Shown here piece by piece: positions 54,873-62,728 of a stretch of 64,000 bases of DNA (within the stretch, counting starts at the first letter, position 1; every line of letters begins with the position of its first letter). A program made the translations under genes and the position numbers. The notes under the pieces were generated by a model. It did not search any database, was not told where the DNA came from, and worked only from the letters and a program-made list of their open reading frames with translations. Source of the DNA: Mucilaginibacter agri (GTDB lineage: Bacteria; Bacteroidota; Bacteroidia; Sphingobacteriales; Sphingobacteriaceae); NCBI RefSeq assembly GCF_009928685.1, contig NZ_WWEO01000044.1:124001-188000 (forward strand), given 5' to 3'.

Positions 54873-56183
54873 TTATTTGAGGTCCTCGTCCATTTTGGAG
54901 TGTTTGTCCATGTCGGGCAAATTGAAACTAACAATTAATGAAACTACTGAGCAAGCTGTAATGTACCAAAAGAAGTAATTAGCATGCCCCGCCTGTTTAA
55001 AACTCAATGCAATGGATTCTGCAGTACCACCAAAAATTGCTACGGCCAGGGCATATGGAAAACTTACGCCCAACGAGCGCACATTGGCGGGGAAGAGTTC
55101 AGCTTTAATAATGGCGGATATAGAAGTACACAAACTAAGTATTACTAAAGCGATGGTTATCAGCAGCACCGCCGTCCAAAATTCATGAGTGTTACCCAAT
55201 GCGGTTAAAATAGGATAAGTAGTTAACATGCTCACTGCCCCGTAAATGATCATCATACGCCTGCGGCCTACCTTGTCGCTTATCACGCCCGCAATTGGGT
55301 GGGCTATCATAAATACAAACAAAGCGATCATGGTAATGGAGGTCGATTCGTTTTTAGAAAAGCCCGCCGTATTTACCAAAAACTTCTGAATATAGGTTGT
55401 AAACGTATAAAAGGCAACCGTGGTACCAATGGTAAAGCCAATGATTAGCAACACTTCCTTTTTATATTTCAACAATTCAGAGACTGAGCCTTTGCGGCTT
55501 TCAGCTACCTTTTCGTGCTTAAAGGATTCTGTTTCGCTGAGGTTACGACGCAAATAGATAGCAGATACAGCAAGTACTGCCCCGATACCAAAAGGCACAC
55601 GCCATCCCCAATCAGCCAATTGTTCTTTAGAAAGCAAAAATCGCTGTAATACCAACAAAATGGTCAGTGCGATTAACTGACCCAAACAGGAAGTAACATA
55701 TTGAAAGCTCGAATAAAAGCCACGATGTTTTTTCGGGGCAATTTCGCTCAAATATGTCGCAGCCGTACCATATTCGCCACCAATACTTAAGCCCTGCAGC
55801 ATACGGGCCAATACTAAAATAATCGGGGCAGCAATACCGATTTGTTTATAGCCTGGCACCAGCATAATCATTAACGAACCGCCACTCATCATTAATACTG
55901 ATAAAGTTAGAGCTGCTTTCCGACCTTTACGATCGGCATAGGTACCCATCACCCAACCGCCGATAGGGCGCATTAAGAAGCCTATTGCAAATATGCCAGC
56001 AGTATTTAGGAGTTGCGCCGTTTCGTTGTCTTTCGGAAAAAATGCCGCACCGAAGTATAATGCAAATACGGAATAAGCATACCAATCGTACCACTCTACC
56101 AGATTGCCGACCGAGCCGCCTACAATACCTTTAATACGCGACCTTACCAATTGCGATCTACTGAGAGTGAGTTGTTGCTCCAT
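54873..56183 (-). CDS. MFS transporter of the metabolite:H+ symporter (MHS) family
   Basis: A 436-residue protein with about 12 helices and the MHS arrangement of VGNLVEWYDWYAYSVFALYF, the RPIGGWVMGTYADRKGRKAA loop and QGLSIGGEYGTAATYLSEIA. The family imports proline, betaine, alpha-ketoglutarate and similar solutes (ProP, KgtP). Proline dehydrogenase is two genes upstream on the same strand, so proline uptake is conceivable but unproven. Confidence 0.9.
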   Translation of the reverse strand: MEQQLTLSRSQLVRSRIKGIVGGSVGNLVEWYDWYAYSVFALYFGAAFFPKDNETAQLLNTAGIFAIGFLMRPIGGWVMGTYADRKGRKAALTLSVLMMSGGSLMIMLVPGYKQIGIAAPIILVLARMLQGLSIGGEYGTAATYLSEIAPKKHRGFYSSFQYVTSCLGQLIALTILLVLQRFLLSKEQLADWGWRVPFGIGAVLAVSAIYLRRNLSETESFKHEKVAESRKGSVSELLKYKKEVLLIIGFTIGTTVAFYTFTTYIQKFLVNTAGFSKNESTSITMIALFVFMIAHPIAGVISDKVGRRRMMIIYGAVSMLTTYPILTALGNTHEFWTAVLLITIALVILSLCTSISAIIKAELFPANVRSLGVSFPYALAVAIFGGTAESIALSFKQAGHANYFFWYITACSVVSLIVSFNLPDMDKHSKMDEDLK

Positions 56184-56234
56184 GGCTAAAAATATCAATT
56201 TCCCTTTGAATATTTTAGCCTTGGCTATAAAGGT

Positions 56235-56813
56235 TTACCTGATATTTTTTCTGATCCGGCTTAACGATTGTGGTGTAATTCCCAAATAAGATGCAACATC
56301 TGTTAACGATACCCGCAAAGCAATTTCGGGCTGGCGCATCAGAAATAGTTTATATCGCTCGGTAGAATCATATCCTTGGTAGCCGTTCTTAATTTGAATC
56401 TTATCGAGCAGGGCTTGCTGGGTAATCTGGTCTATCAACTCTTTTAGATATGGCAATTGCTGATAAAGTTCGATCAATCTGGCTTTGGAGACAACCAATA
56501 TCTCGCCATCGCAGGCCGCTTCTATCCCCTCTTCTGTAGATACCTCATTATTAAAACTATTGAGGATAGTGCAAAACTGGTTCTCTTTTAAAAAGAAATA
56601 AGTAACCTCGGCGCCCTTATCGTTGTGAATCATAATGCGCAGTACGCCATTACATATAAAGAACATCTCTTTACATACATGCCCCGAGGTAAATAATACA
56701 TCTCCCTCTTTCACTGCACGCTGTTTAAATGCTTCTGAGATCAACGAAGCATCCTCTGCCGGAATATGCCTGAACAAACGCAGATAATTGATAAGCGGAG
56801 AATCCATCAACAC
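56235..56813 (-). CDS. Crp/Fnr family transcriptional regulator
   Basis: A 192-residue protein with a cyclic-nucleotide-binding-like N-terminal domain (GDVLFTSGHVCKEMFFICNG) and a C-terminal winged helix VSLTDVASYLGITPQSLSRI. The sensing part lacks the Cys residues of Fnr. It is between the MHS transporter and proline dehydrogenase, all on one strand, which could make it their regulator. Confidence 0.87.
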   Translation of the reverse strand: MLMDSPLINYLRLFRHIPAEDASLISEAFKQRAVKEGDVLFTSGHVCKEMFFICNGVLRIMIHNDKGAEVTYFFLKENQFCTILNSFNNEVSTEEGIEAACDGEILVVSKARLIELYQQLPYLKELIDQITQQALLDKIQIKNGYQGYDSTERYKLFLMRQPEIALRVSLTDVASYLGITPQSLSRIRKNIR

Positions 56814-56834
56814 AAATATCTAATAATTTACAAA

Positions 56835-56866
56835 CAAAAAAACCGCTATGCGTGGTGCATGGCGGT
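56835..56866 (-). terminator. Rho-independent terminator of proline dehydrogenase
   Basis: ACCGCTATGC (56842-56851) pairs with GCATGGCGGT (56857-56866) with one mismatch; on the reverse strand it is followed by a run of seven Ts and TGTTTG. Confidence 0.9.
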
Positions 56867-56887
56867 CGATATCATATTACAGCCGAC

Positions 56888-58090
56888 TTATACTTTACGG
56901 CGTTTCTTTTCTTTTAGGATCAGATTCAGCTCGCGGCTCATTTGACCGGATATTGCTGTATTCTCTTGCGCACGGCGGAACAGGTAAGGCAATACCGCTT
57001 TAACCGGTCCGTAAGGTACGTACTTGGCAATATTATAATCAGAGCTACCCAGATTAAAACTCAGGTTATCGCTCATGCCCAGTAATTGCGAAAAATAAAT
57101 ATGCGGATGATTATGAGGAATGCCTTTCTGTGTCATCAGATTGGTTAACACCAAACAACTGTCTTCATTATGAGTACCGGCAACAATGGCTATTTTCTCA
57201 ACGTAATCTGTACAGAATTTTAAAGCTTCATTGTAGTCGTGGTCGGTCGCTTCTTTATTGGGTTGTATTGGTGATTGATAACCCATTTCGGCAGCACGTT
57301 TACGCTCCTTTTCCATATAAGCACCACGCACCAGTTTAGCGCCTAATATAAAGCCCTCTATTTTGGCAACCGCAAAATCATCTTTTAATGATTGCAGCTT
57401 ATCGTGACGGTAAATTTGATAGGTATTGTAAACAATAGCCTTGTACTGGTTAAACTTACGCATCATATTCAGCGCAAGCATATCAATTGTTTTTTGGATC
57501 CAGCTTTCCTCGGCATCAATCATCACTGGTACGCCTGCGGTAAACGCCTTCTGACAAATAGCAAGCACGCGGTCCTGTACTTTTTGCCATTCCTGCTCTT
57601 CTTCAGCAGTAAGGATAGCGCCGGTATCCAACTTCTCTAATAGTCCAAAACGACCAACACCGGTTACTTTAAATACAGTAATTGGTACCGCTTTATCGCC
57701 AGTGGCGCGGTTAATGGTGCGGATAATTTCGTCGCGGGTTTCATCAAAAACATGCTCGTCTTCTTCGCCCTCAACAGAATAATCGAGAATAGTACCCACA
57801 TGGCCCGAATCCAGATTTTTAATTACCGCGTCGCATTCTGCAATGGTTTCGCCACCGCAAAATTGTTTAAAAATAGTAGACTTAATGATGCCTGTTATTG
57901 GCAAGCCTATCTTCATGGCAAAATTGGTCATTGGCGGGCCAACTTTAACTAAAGTATTATTATTGATGGCCTTAAACAGCCAGAACGCACGATCGAGACT
58001 ACCGTTTGACAAATGTTTAAACGCTATCTCAGTATTTTCGAAAGAAAGATTTTTGTTTTTGGTAGCAACCGCACTATCATTATTCACCAT
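56888..58090 (-). CDS. putA: Proline dehydrogenase (monofunctional)
   Basis: FAD-dependent oxidation of proline to pyrroline-5-carboxylate; 400 residues, the one-domain form rather than the bifunctional PutA. Typical blocks are VPVMIDAEESWIQKTIDMLA, FILGAKLVRGAYMEKERKRA and YGPVKAVLPYLFRRAQENTA. The start 58090 lies 5 bases after a -7 element. Monofunctional enzymes normally partner with a separate P5C dehydrogenase, not present here. Confidence 0.93.
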   Translation of the reverse strand: MVNNDSAVATKNKNLSFENTEIAFKHLSNGSLDRAFWLFKAINNNTLVKVGPPMTNFAMKIGLPITGIIKSTIFKQFCGGETIAECDAVIKNLDSGHVGTILDYSVEGEEDEHVFDETRDEIIRTINRATGDKAVPITVFKVTGVGRFGLLEKLDTGAILTAEEEQEWQKVQDRVLAICQKAFTAGVPVMIDAEESWIQKTIDMLALNMMRKFNQYKAIVYNTYQIYRHDKLQSLKDDFAVAKIEGFILGAKLVRGAYMEKERKRAAEMGYQSPIQPNKEATDHDYNEALKFCTDYVEKIAIVAGTHNEDSCLVLTNLMTQKGIPHNHPHIYFSQLLGMSDNLSFNLGSSDYNIAKYVPYGPVKAVLPYLFRRAQENTAISGQMSRELNLILKEKKRRKV

Positions 58091-58094
58091 GGTG

Positions 58095-58102
58095 CAAAGT
58101 TA
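58095..58102 (-). promoter_or_regulatory. -7 element TAACTTTG for proline dehydrogenase
   Basis: Exact TAnnTTTG on the reverse strand ending 5 bases before the ATG; the mRNA would have almost no 5' leader. Confidence 0.5.
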
Positions 58103-58144
58103 GAAAATTGCCATAATTTATAAGTCATTCTCCTGTTAATAGTT

Positions 58145-58152
58145 TAATTTTG
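58145..58152 (+). promoter_or_regulatory. -7 element TAATTTTG for the S4 gene
   Basis: Exact TAnnTTTG ending 7 bases before the ATG at 58159; again leaves little or no leader. Confidence 0.5.
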
Positions 58153-58158
58153 CGCACG

Positions 58159-58365
58159 ATGATAAAGTTTGAACTCGAAGGAGATTATATCCCATTAATA
58201 CAACTGCTTAAAGCAACCAACCTGGTGCAAACCGGCGGCGAAGCACAAATTGTAGTTTCTGAAGGCGAAGTTAAATACAATGGCGAAGTAGACTTTCGCA
58301 AACGCCTGAAGGTTAAAAAAGGTGATATTGTTGAATTCAGAGGCCAGAAGATCACGGTAATTTAA
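58159..58365 (+). CDS. S4 domain RNA-binding protein (YbcJ-like)
   Basis: A 68-residue protein consisting of one S4 RNA-binding fold: MIKFELEGDYIPLIQLLKAT, then QTGGEAQIVVSEGEVKYNGE and KGDIVEFRGQKITVI. Small S4 proteins probably bind ribosomal or structured RNA. It ends 2 bp before aroB and is likely co-transcribed with it. Start at 58159 rather than the TTG at 58150, which lies inside the -7 element. Confidence 0.85.
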   Translation: MIKFELEGDYIPLIQLLKATNLVQTGGEAQIVVSEGEVKYNGEVDFRKRLKVKKGDIVEFRGQKITVI

Positions 58366-58367
58366 TT

Positions 58368-59438
58368 ATGGAAAGCACTTTACAAAGCACAATAGAAAGC
58401 ATAGGTTACAATGTTTACCTGCAAGACAGCCTTAACGAGCTGGCCAATTTTGTAGAAACGGGTAACTATTCGAAATTCTTTATCCTTACCGACGAGTTTA
58501 CAAGCGTGCATTGCCTGCCGCTTGTGGAAGAGAAATTTGCAGGTAAAACTTACGACCTGATAGAGATTAACGCCGGTGAAGAGAACAAGAATATTGACTT
58601 CTGTATAGGCGTTTGGAAAATGCTGATTGACTTTGGTGCCGACCGTCGCAGCCTGCTCATTAACTTAGGTGGCGGTGTGATTACCGATTTGGGTGGTTTT
58701 GCGGCATCTACCTTTAAACGCGGTATCGATTTTGTAAACGTACCTACTACTCTGCTTTCGCAGGTTGATGCTTCTGTTGGCGGCAAAACCGGTATCGATA
58801 TGGATAGCATTAAAAACATCATCGGTACATTTACGCAGCCTAAGGCTGTATTTATAGATCAGGCTTTCTTAAAAACACTTCCGCCACGCGAAATCTTATC
58901 TGGTTTGGCCGAAATGCTTAAACACGGTTTAATTGTGGATGCAGCTTATTGGGAAGCGTTAAAAAACAGCGACCTGTCTATCCCATCAATCGAACTTATC
59001 GGCCAATCTGTAGTGATTAAAAACCGTATTGTTATTTCAGATCCTACGGAGAAAAGCCATCGCAAGGCGCTTAATTTCGGGCATACTGTTGGGCATGCTG
59101 TTGAAACCTACTCACTTGACAACGACAAAGACCACCTGACCCATGGTGAAGCCATTGCTATTGGTATGATATGCGAATCGTGGCTGTCCGTAAAAAAAAC
59201 GGGCTTAAGCGAGGCCGAGGTTAATGATATTGTGAAAGTATTAACCCGCCTATATCCAAAATATCAGCTGCCGGAATCGAACTTCGACGCCATGATTGAA
59301 TTGATGAAAAAGGACAAGAAGAACGAGGGCAATACTATTAACTGTACATTGCTGAAATCTATTGGCACTTATGCCATTAACCAGATCTGTACGGAAGACG
59401 AGTTGCGCGAAAGTTTGAAATACTACGCTTCGTTATAA
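58368..59438 (+). CDS. aroB: 3-dehydroquinate synthase
   Basis: Converts DAHP to 3-dehydroquinate, second step of the shikimate pathway. The 356-residue protein has the NAD-binding NLGGGVITDLGGFAASTFKR, PTTLLSQVDASVGGKTGID, and the metal-site FGHTVGHAVETY and LTHGEAIAIGM. It belongs with pheA, the DAHP synthase and aroA a little downstream. Confidence 0.96.
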   Translation: MESTLQSTIESIGYNVYLQDSLNELANFVETGNYSKFFILTDEFTSVHCLPLVEEKFAGKTYDLIEINAGEENKNIDFCIGVWKMLIDFGADRRSLLINLGGGVITDLGGFAASTFKRGIDFVNVPTTLLSQVDASVGGKTGIDMDSIKNIIGTFTQPKAVFIDQAFLKTLPPREILSGLAEMLKHGLIVDAAYWEALKNSDLSIPSIELIGQSVVIKNRIVISDPTEKSHRKALNFGHTVGHAVETYSLDNDKDHLTHGEAIAIGMICESWLSVKKTGLSEAEVNDIVKVLTRLYPKYQLPESNFDAMIELMKKDKKNEGNTINCTLLKSIGTYAINQICTEDELRESLKYYASL

Positions 59439-59480
59439 AGCGTTAATAAACACAACTTTCTTTATTTAGTTATTATTAGT

Positions 59481-60374
59481 ATGATTCCCCTTAGTGCTAA
59501 AAATGATGCCGTGGTGGTACTGGTAGCCCTGTTGGTTACTTTAACCACCACCGAAATGTGGCTCAGCTACCGCGAAAATCGCAAGTATTATGAGAAGCGT
59601 GATACCCTGACCAACATTTGCCTCACTACGATAACTTTCTTTATTAATCTTGCCGTTAAGGGATCTACGTTTTTTATATTTCAATACTTTTATCAGTTCC
59701 GTTGGCTTGAGATCCGTAATGTTTTTTGGTATTGGCTGGTGCTTATCGTAACCCAGGATTTTTTATACTGGGTACTGCATTATACCGGGCATTACTGCCG
59801 CTTCTTTTGGGCAATGCACGTAACGCACCATTCATCGGAGCATTTTAATTATAGCACGGGCTTTCGCTCAACGGTGTTCGAGCCCTTATACCGGGTTTTC
59901 TTTTATCTGCCGCTGGCTTTAATGGGGTTTGCACCGATGGACATTTTATATGCTTACCTGCTAACTCAATTATACGGTAACTTGGTACACACTCAATTTG
60001 AGATTAAACTCCCAAAATGGTATGGTTGGATTTTCGTGACGCCATCTCATCACCGAGTGCACCATGCCTCTAATATACCCTATCTGGATAAAAACATGGC
60101 GATGATGCTCATTATCTGGGACCGCCTTTTCGGCACATATCAGGACGAAAACCTGCCAGAGCCCATCAGATACGGCCTTACCCACCAACTCGAAGACACC
60201 AGCGTAACCAACACCATCTTCCACGAATGGAAAGCGCTATATCGCGATGTAAAAACAGCCCCCGGTGTTAAAAATAAACTAGGCTATATTTTTAATCCAC
60301 CCGGCTGGAGCCACGACGGCAGTACCCAAACTGCAAGAGTTTTGCAAAGGGAGTATGAGGAGAAGGCAGCGTAG
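59481..60374 (+). CDS. Sterol desaturase / fatty acid hydroxylase superfamily protein
   Basis: A 297-residue membrane di-iron enzyme. Histidine clusters are HYTGHYCRFFWAMHVTHHSS, LVHTQF and TPSHHRVHHASN, the usual pattern of the superfamily. Hydrophobic helices flank them. In bacteria such enzymes hydroxylate or desaturate lipids, carotenoids or sphingolipids; the substrate here is not known. It is 42 bp after aroB and does not fit the aromatic pathway. Confidence 0.86.
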   Translation: MIPLSAKNDAVVVLVALLVTLTTTEMWLSYRENRKYYEKRDTLTNICLTTITFFINLAVKGSTFFIFQYFYQFRWLEIRNVFWYWLVLIVTQDFLYWVLHYTGHYCRFFWAMHVTHHSSEHFNYSTGFRSTVFEPLYRVFFYLPLALMGFAPMDILYAYLLTQLYGNLVHTQFEIKLPKWYGWIFVTPSHHRVHHASNIPYLDKNMAMMLIIWDRLFGTYQDENLPEPIRYGLTHQLEDTSVTNTIFHEWKALYRDVKTAPGVKNKLGYIFNPPGWSHDGSTQTARVLQREYEEKAA

Positions 60375-60428
60375 GCCGAAATAAAATTCTGTTTACCCTC
60401 CATATTTTCAAAAAATAAAAATTTTCTA

Positions 60429-60458
60429 TTGACAATTTAATTTTTAACAGTACATTTA
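60429..60458 (+). promoter_or_regulatory. Promoter of the pheA leader
   Basis: TTG (60429-60431, part of TTGACA), a 19-bp spacer, then TACATTTA (60451-60458), 7 of 8 matches to the consensus (last base A rather than G). The predicted start of transcription is near 60463, 13 nt before the leader peptide. Confidence 0.65.
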
Positions 60459-60475
60459 CCACCGTAATAACAGAC

Positions 60476-60541
60476 ATGAAATACACAGGCGCATATTATT
60501 TTGGTTTCTACTTTTACTTTAGCAGTAAGAGCCGGGACTGA
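60476..60541 (+). CDS. Phe/Tyr-rich leader peptide of the pheA attenuator
   Basis: A 21-codon ORF beginning MKYTGAYYFGFYFYF and ending with SSKSRD and TGA. It contains five Tyr and four Phe, eight of them in codons 7-15. This is the composition of the enterobacterial pheL-type leaders. Its stop codon overlaps the first antiterminator segment at 60531-60539. Too short for routine calling, it is supported by its composition, the promoter before it and the hairpins after it. Confidence 0.8.
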   Translation: MKYTGAYYFGFYFYFSSKSRD

Positions 60542-60606
60542 TATATGCCATAACAAGACATAAAAACATCAGAGAAAAGTCCCGGCCCAACAGCCGGGAC
60601 TTTTTT
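60531..60606 (+). promoter_or_regulatory. Transcription attenuator of pheA: antiterminator versus terminator
   Basis: Segment A GCCGGGACT (60531-60539), segment B AGTCCCGGC (60578-60586) and segment C GCCGGGACT (60593-60601). B pairs with C (12-bp AAAAGTCCCGGC stem with C plus T-run at 60601-60606, loop CCAACA) to form an intrinsic terminator. A pairs with B equally well (9 bp) to prevent it. The leader peptide's stop lies on segment A, so a ribosome that finishes the peptide masks A and lets termination occur; one stalled at the earlier Tyr/Phe codons leaves A free. Confidence 0.85.
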
Positions 60607-60619
60607 GCTTTAACACATT

Positions 60620-61456
60620 ATGGAACAACAAAAACCACGGGTAGCAATTCAAGGAATCAGGGCTTCTTTTCACGAAGAAGCGGCCTTTAAATTCTTTGGC
60701 GATAACATTACAACCATCGAATGTAACTCGTTTAAACAAACATTCGACAAGTTGCAGGCCCGCGAGGCCGACTACGTAGTAATGGCTATCGAAAACAGCA
60801 TTGCAGGCAGCATTTTGCCAAATTACTCGCTGTTGTTGAGCTATAATTTCCCGGTGGTTGGCGAAGTTTATTTGCCTATCCAATTACACTTAATGGGTTT
60901 ACCAGGCGTTAAATTTGAGGAGGTTAAAACTGCCATGTCGCATCCCATTGCCATCCGCCAGTGCGATGATTTTTTTAACGAGCATCCACAATTGAAGGTA
61001 GTTGAAAGCAGCGACACCGCAGCCTGTGCAAAACGCATCCGTGAAGAACAGTTGACCGACACTGTTGCCATTGCTAACTCGCTGGCTGCTAAACTATATG
61101 ATCTGGAAATATTGGAGCGCCGTATCGAATCGAACAAAAAGAATTTCACCCGTTTTCTGATCCTCACCCATCAGGAAAATGCTAAAAATATTACCGCTAA
61201 TAAAGCATCGCTTTGTTTCCAGGTAAGTAACGAGGTTGGTTCGCTTGCCAAAGTGTTAAATACCCTTGCCGAACAAAATGTGAACATGAGCAAGATTCAG
61301 TCGATGCCCGTTTTAGGCAAACGTAATGAGTACAATTTTTATGTAGACGTGGAGTGGGAAGACAACAAAGCTTACGACACCGCCATTCGCCAGGTATTAA
61401 AATATACACACAATTTTAACATACTAGGCGAATATAAAAGGTACGTAGAGGAGTAA
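60620..61456 (+). CDS. pheA: Prephenate dehydratase with ACT domain
   Basis: Makes phenylpyruvate, committing flow to phenylalanine; 278 residues. The dehydratase part runs to about residue 185 and includes the catalytic Thr in KKNFTRFLIL. An ACT regulatory domain follows (residues about 195-275; FQVSNEVGSLAKVLNTLAEQ). The usual GALV and ESRP phenylalanine-binding motifs read GSLA and QSMP here. It stands alone, not fused to chorismate mutase; the mutase is on the next gene. It is under the leader attenuator at 60476. Confidence 0.95.
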   Translation: MEQQKPRVAIQGIRASFHEEAAFKFFGDNITTIECNSFKQTFDKLQAREADYVVMAIENSIAGSILPNYSLLLSYNFPVVGEVYLPIQLHLMGLPGVKFEEVKTAMSHPIAIRQCDDFFNEHPQLKVVESSDTAACAKRIREEQLTDTVAIANSLAAKLYDLEILERRIESNKKNFTRFLILTHQENAKNITANKASLCFQVSNEVGSLAKVLNTLAEQNVNMSKIQSMPVLGKRNEYNFYVDVEWEDNKAYDTAIRQVLKYTHNFNILGEYKRYVEE

Positions 61457-61467
61457 ATTTGTGTTTT

Positions 61468-61581
61468 GTTCATGGATCATAGTTGATGGTTCATAGCCGG
61501 AAAAAAATAAGTAAACAAAAAATTAAAGAATATATAATTAACTCCATGGGTTCTATGAACTATCAACTATGACCCATGAAC
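61468..61581. repeat. Inverted heptad repeat (TTCATRG family) between pheA and the DAHP synthase gene
   Basis: The left arm, 61468-61496, reads as heptads TTCATGG, ATCATAG, TTGATGG, TTCATAG. The right arm, 61553-61581, is its reverse complement with 27 of 29 bases matching. The loop is about 56 nt. It sits wholly between the two genes, which otherwise seem to be one transcript. It has the make-up of the heptad hairpin at 2122 but a different sequence. Confidence 0.85.
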
Positions 61582-61594
61582 TAATAAAAAAAGT

Positions 61595-62722
61595 ATGAAA
61601 ATCGATCTGAAAATACAGCCATTAAGCACCTGGATTAAACCGGCTAACGAAAACCAACCGCTTTTAATTGCAGGCCCTTGCAGTGCCGAAACTGAAGAAC
61701 AGTTAGTAGCAACTGCCCAACTTTTAGCAAAAACAGGTAAACTGAGCGCACTGCGTGCAGGTATCTGGAAACCACGTACCCGCCCGGGAGAGTTTGAAGG
61801 TATCGGCAGCATTGGTTTAGAGTGGTTAAATACTGCTAAGCAAGAAACCGGCTTACCAACCGCTGTTGAGGTTGCAACTGCAAAGCACGTTGAAGAGGCT
61901 TTAAAAGCTGGTGTGGATATCCTTTGGGTAGGTGCACGTTCAACTGCTAACCCTTTCACCGTGCAGGAAATTGCTGACGCTTTAAAAGGTGTTGACGTAC
62001 CGGTAATGGTTAAAAACCCGGTTAACCCTGATTTAACTTTGTGGATTGGTGCTTTAGAGCGTATCAACAACGCAGGTATTACTAAACTGGCTGCTATTCA
62101 CCGTGGGTTTTCATCTTACGAGAAATCTGCTTTCCGTAATGAACCGATGTGGGATATGGCCATTAACTTGAAAACACATGCGCCAGATCTTCCGATTATT
62201 AACGACCCAAGCCACATTACCGGCAACCGCGACCTGATCCCTTACATTGCTCAAAAAGCTTTGGATATGGACATGCAAGGTTTAATGATCGAATCGCACA
62301 TCGACCCTTCTGTTGCCTGGACCGATGCTAAACAACAAGTTACGCCTAAAGCATTAGCTGAATTAGTTGATAACCTTACTTTACGTAAACCGGAGGTTAA
62401 GAGCGCAGAAATTAAAGATGCTTTAGCCGATCTGCGTAGCCAGATTGACAAAATCGACGACTTAGTGATCCAAAAACTAGCTGAGCGTATGCAGATTGTT
62501 GAAAAGATCGGTAACTACAAAAAAGATAACGGCATCACCATTTTACAGGTTAACCGTTGGGACGAGATCTTGAAAAAAGGTGTTCAATACGGTAAAGCTT
62601 TAAAATTAGATAACGACTTTACTGAGAAATTATTAGAACTGATCCACAGCGAATCAATCCGCAAACAAACTGAGATCATGAACAGTGGCACTACTGTTAA
62701 AGAAAATTTAACTCACGCATAA
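61595..62722 (+). CDS. aroG: Bifunctional DAHP synthase / chorismate mutase (type II, AroQ)
   Basis: First step of the shikimate pathway fused to chorismate mutase; 375 residues. DAHP synthase blocks: PLLIAGPCSAETEEQ, LRAGIWKPRTRPGEFEGIGS, WVGARSTANPF and VMVKNPVNPDL. The C-terminal about 95 residues form the mutase, LADLRSQIDKIDDLVIQKLA with ERMQIVEKIGNYKK. DAHP synthases with a C-terminal chorismate mutase are known in Bacteroidota (for example Porphyromonas gingivalis). The mutase supplies prephenate to pheA. Confidence 0.95.
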   Translation: MKIDLKIQPLSTWIKPANENQPLLIAGPCSAETEEQLVATAQLLAKTGKLSALRAGIWKPRTRPGEFEGIGSIGLEWLNTAKQETGLPTAVEVATAKHVEEALKAGVDILWVGARSTANPFTVQEIADALKGVDVPVMVKNPVNPDLTLWIGALERINNAGITKLAAIHRGFSSYEKSAFRNEPMWDMAINLKTHAPDLPIINDPSHITGNRDLIPYIAQKALDMDMQGLMIESHIDPSVAWTDAKQQVTPKALAELVDNLTLRKPEVKSAEIKDALADLRSQIDKIDDLVIQKLAERMQIVEKIGNYKKDNGITILQVNRWDEILKKGVQYGKALKLDNDFTEKLLELIHSESIRKQTEIMNSGTTVKENLTHA

Positions 62723-62728
62723 TTGCTG

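Noticed and set aside
61567..62070. 167-residue reverse ORF within the DAHP synthase gene
   Set aside because: Shadow of a conserved gene on the opposite strand; no domain or promoter.
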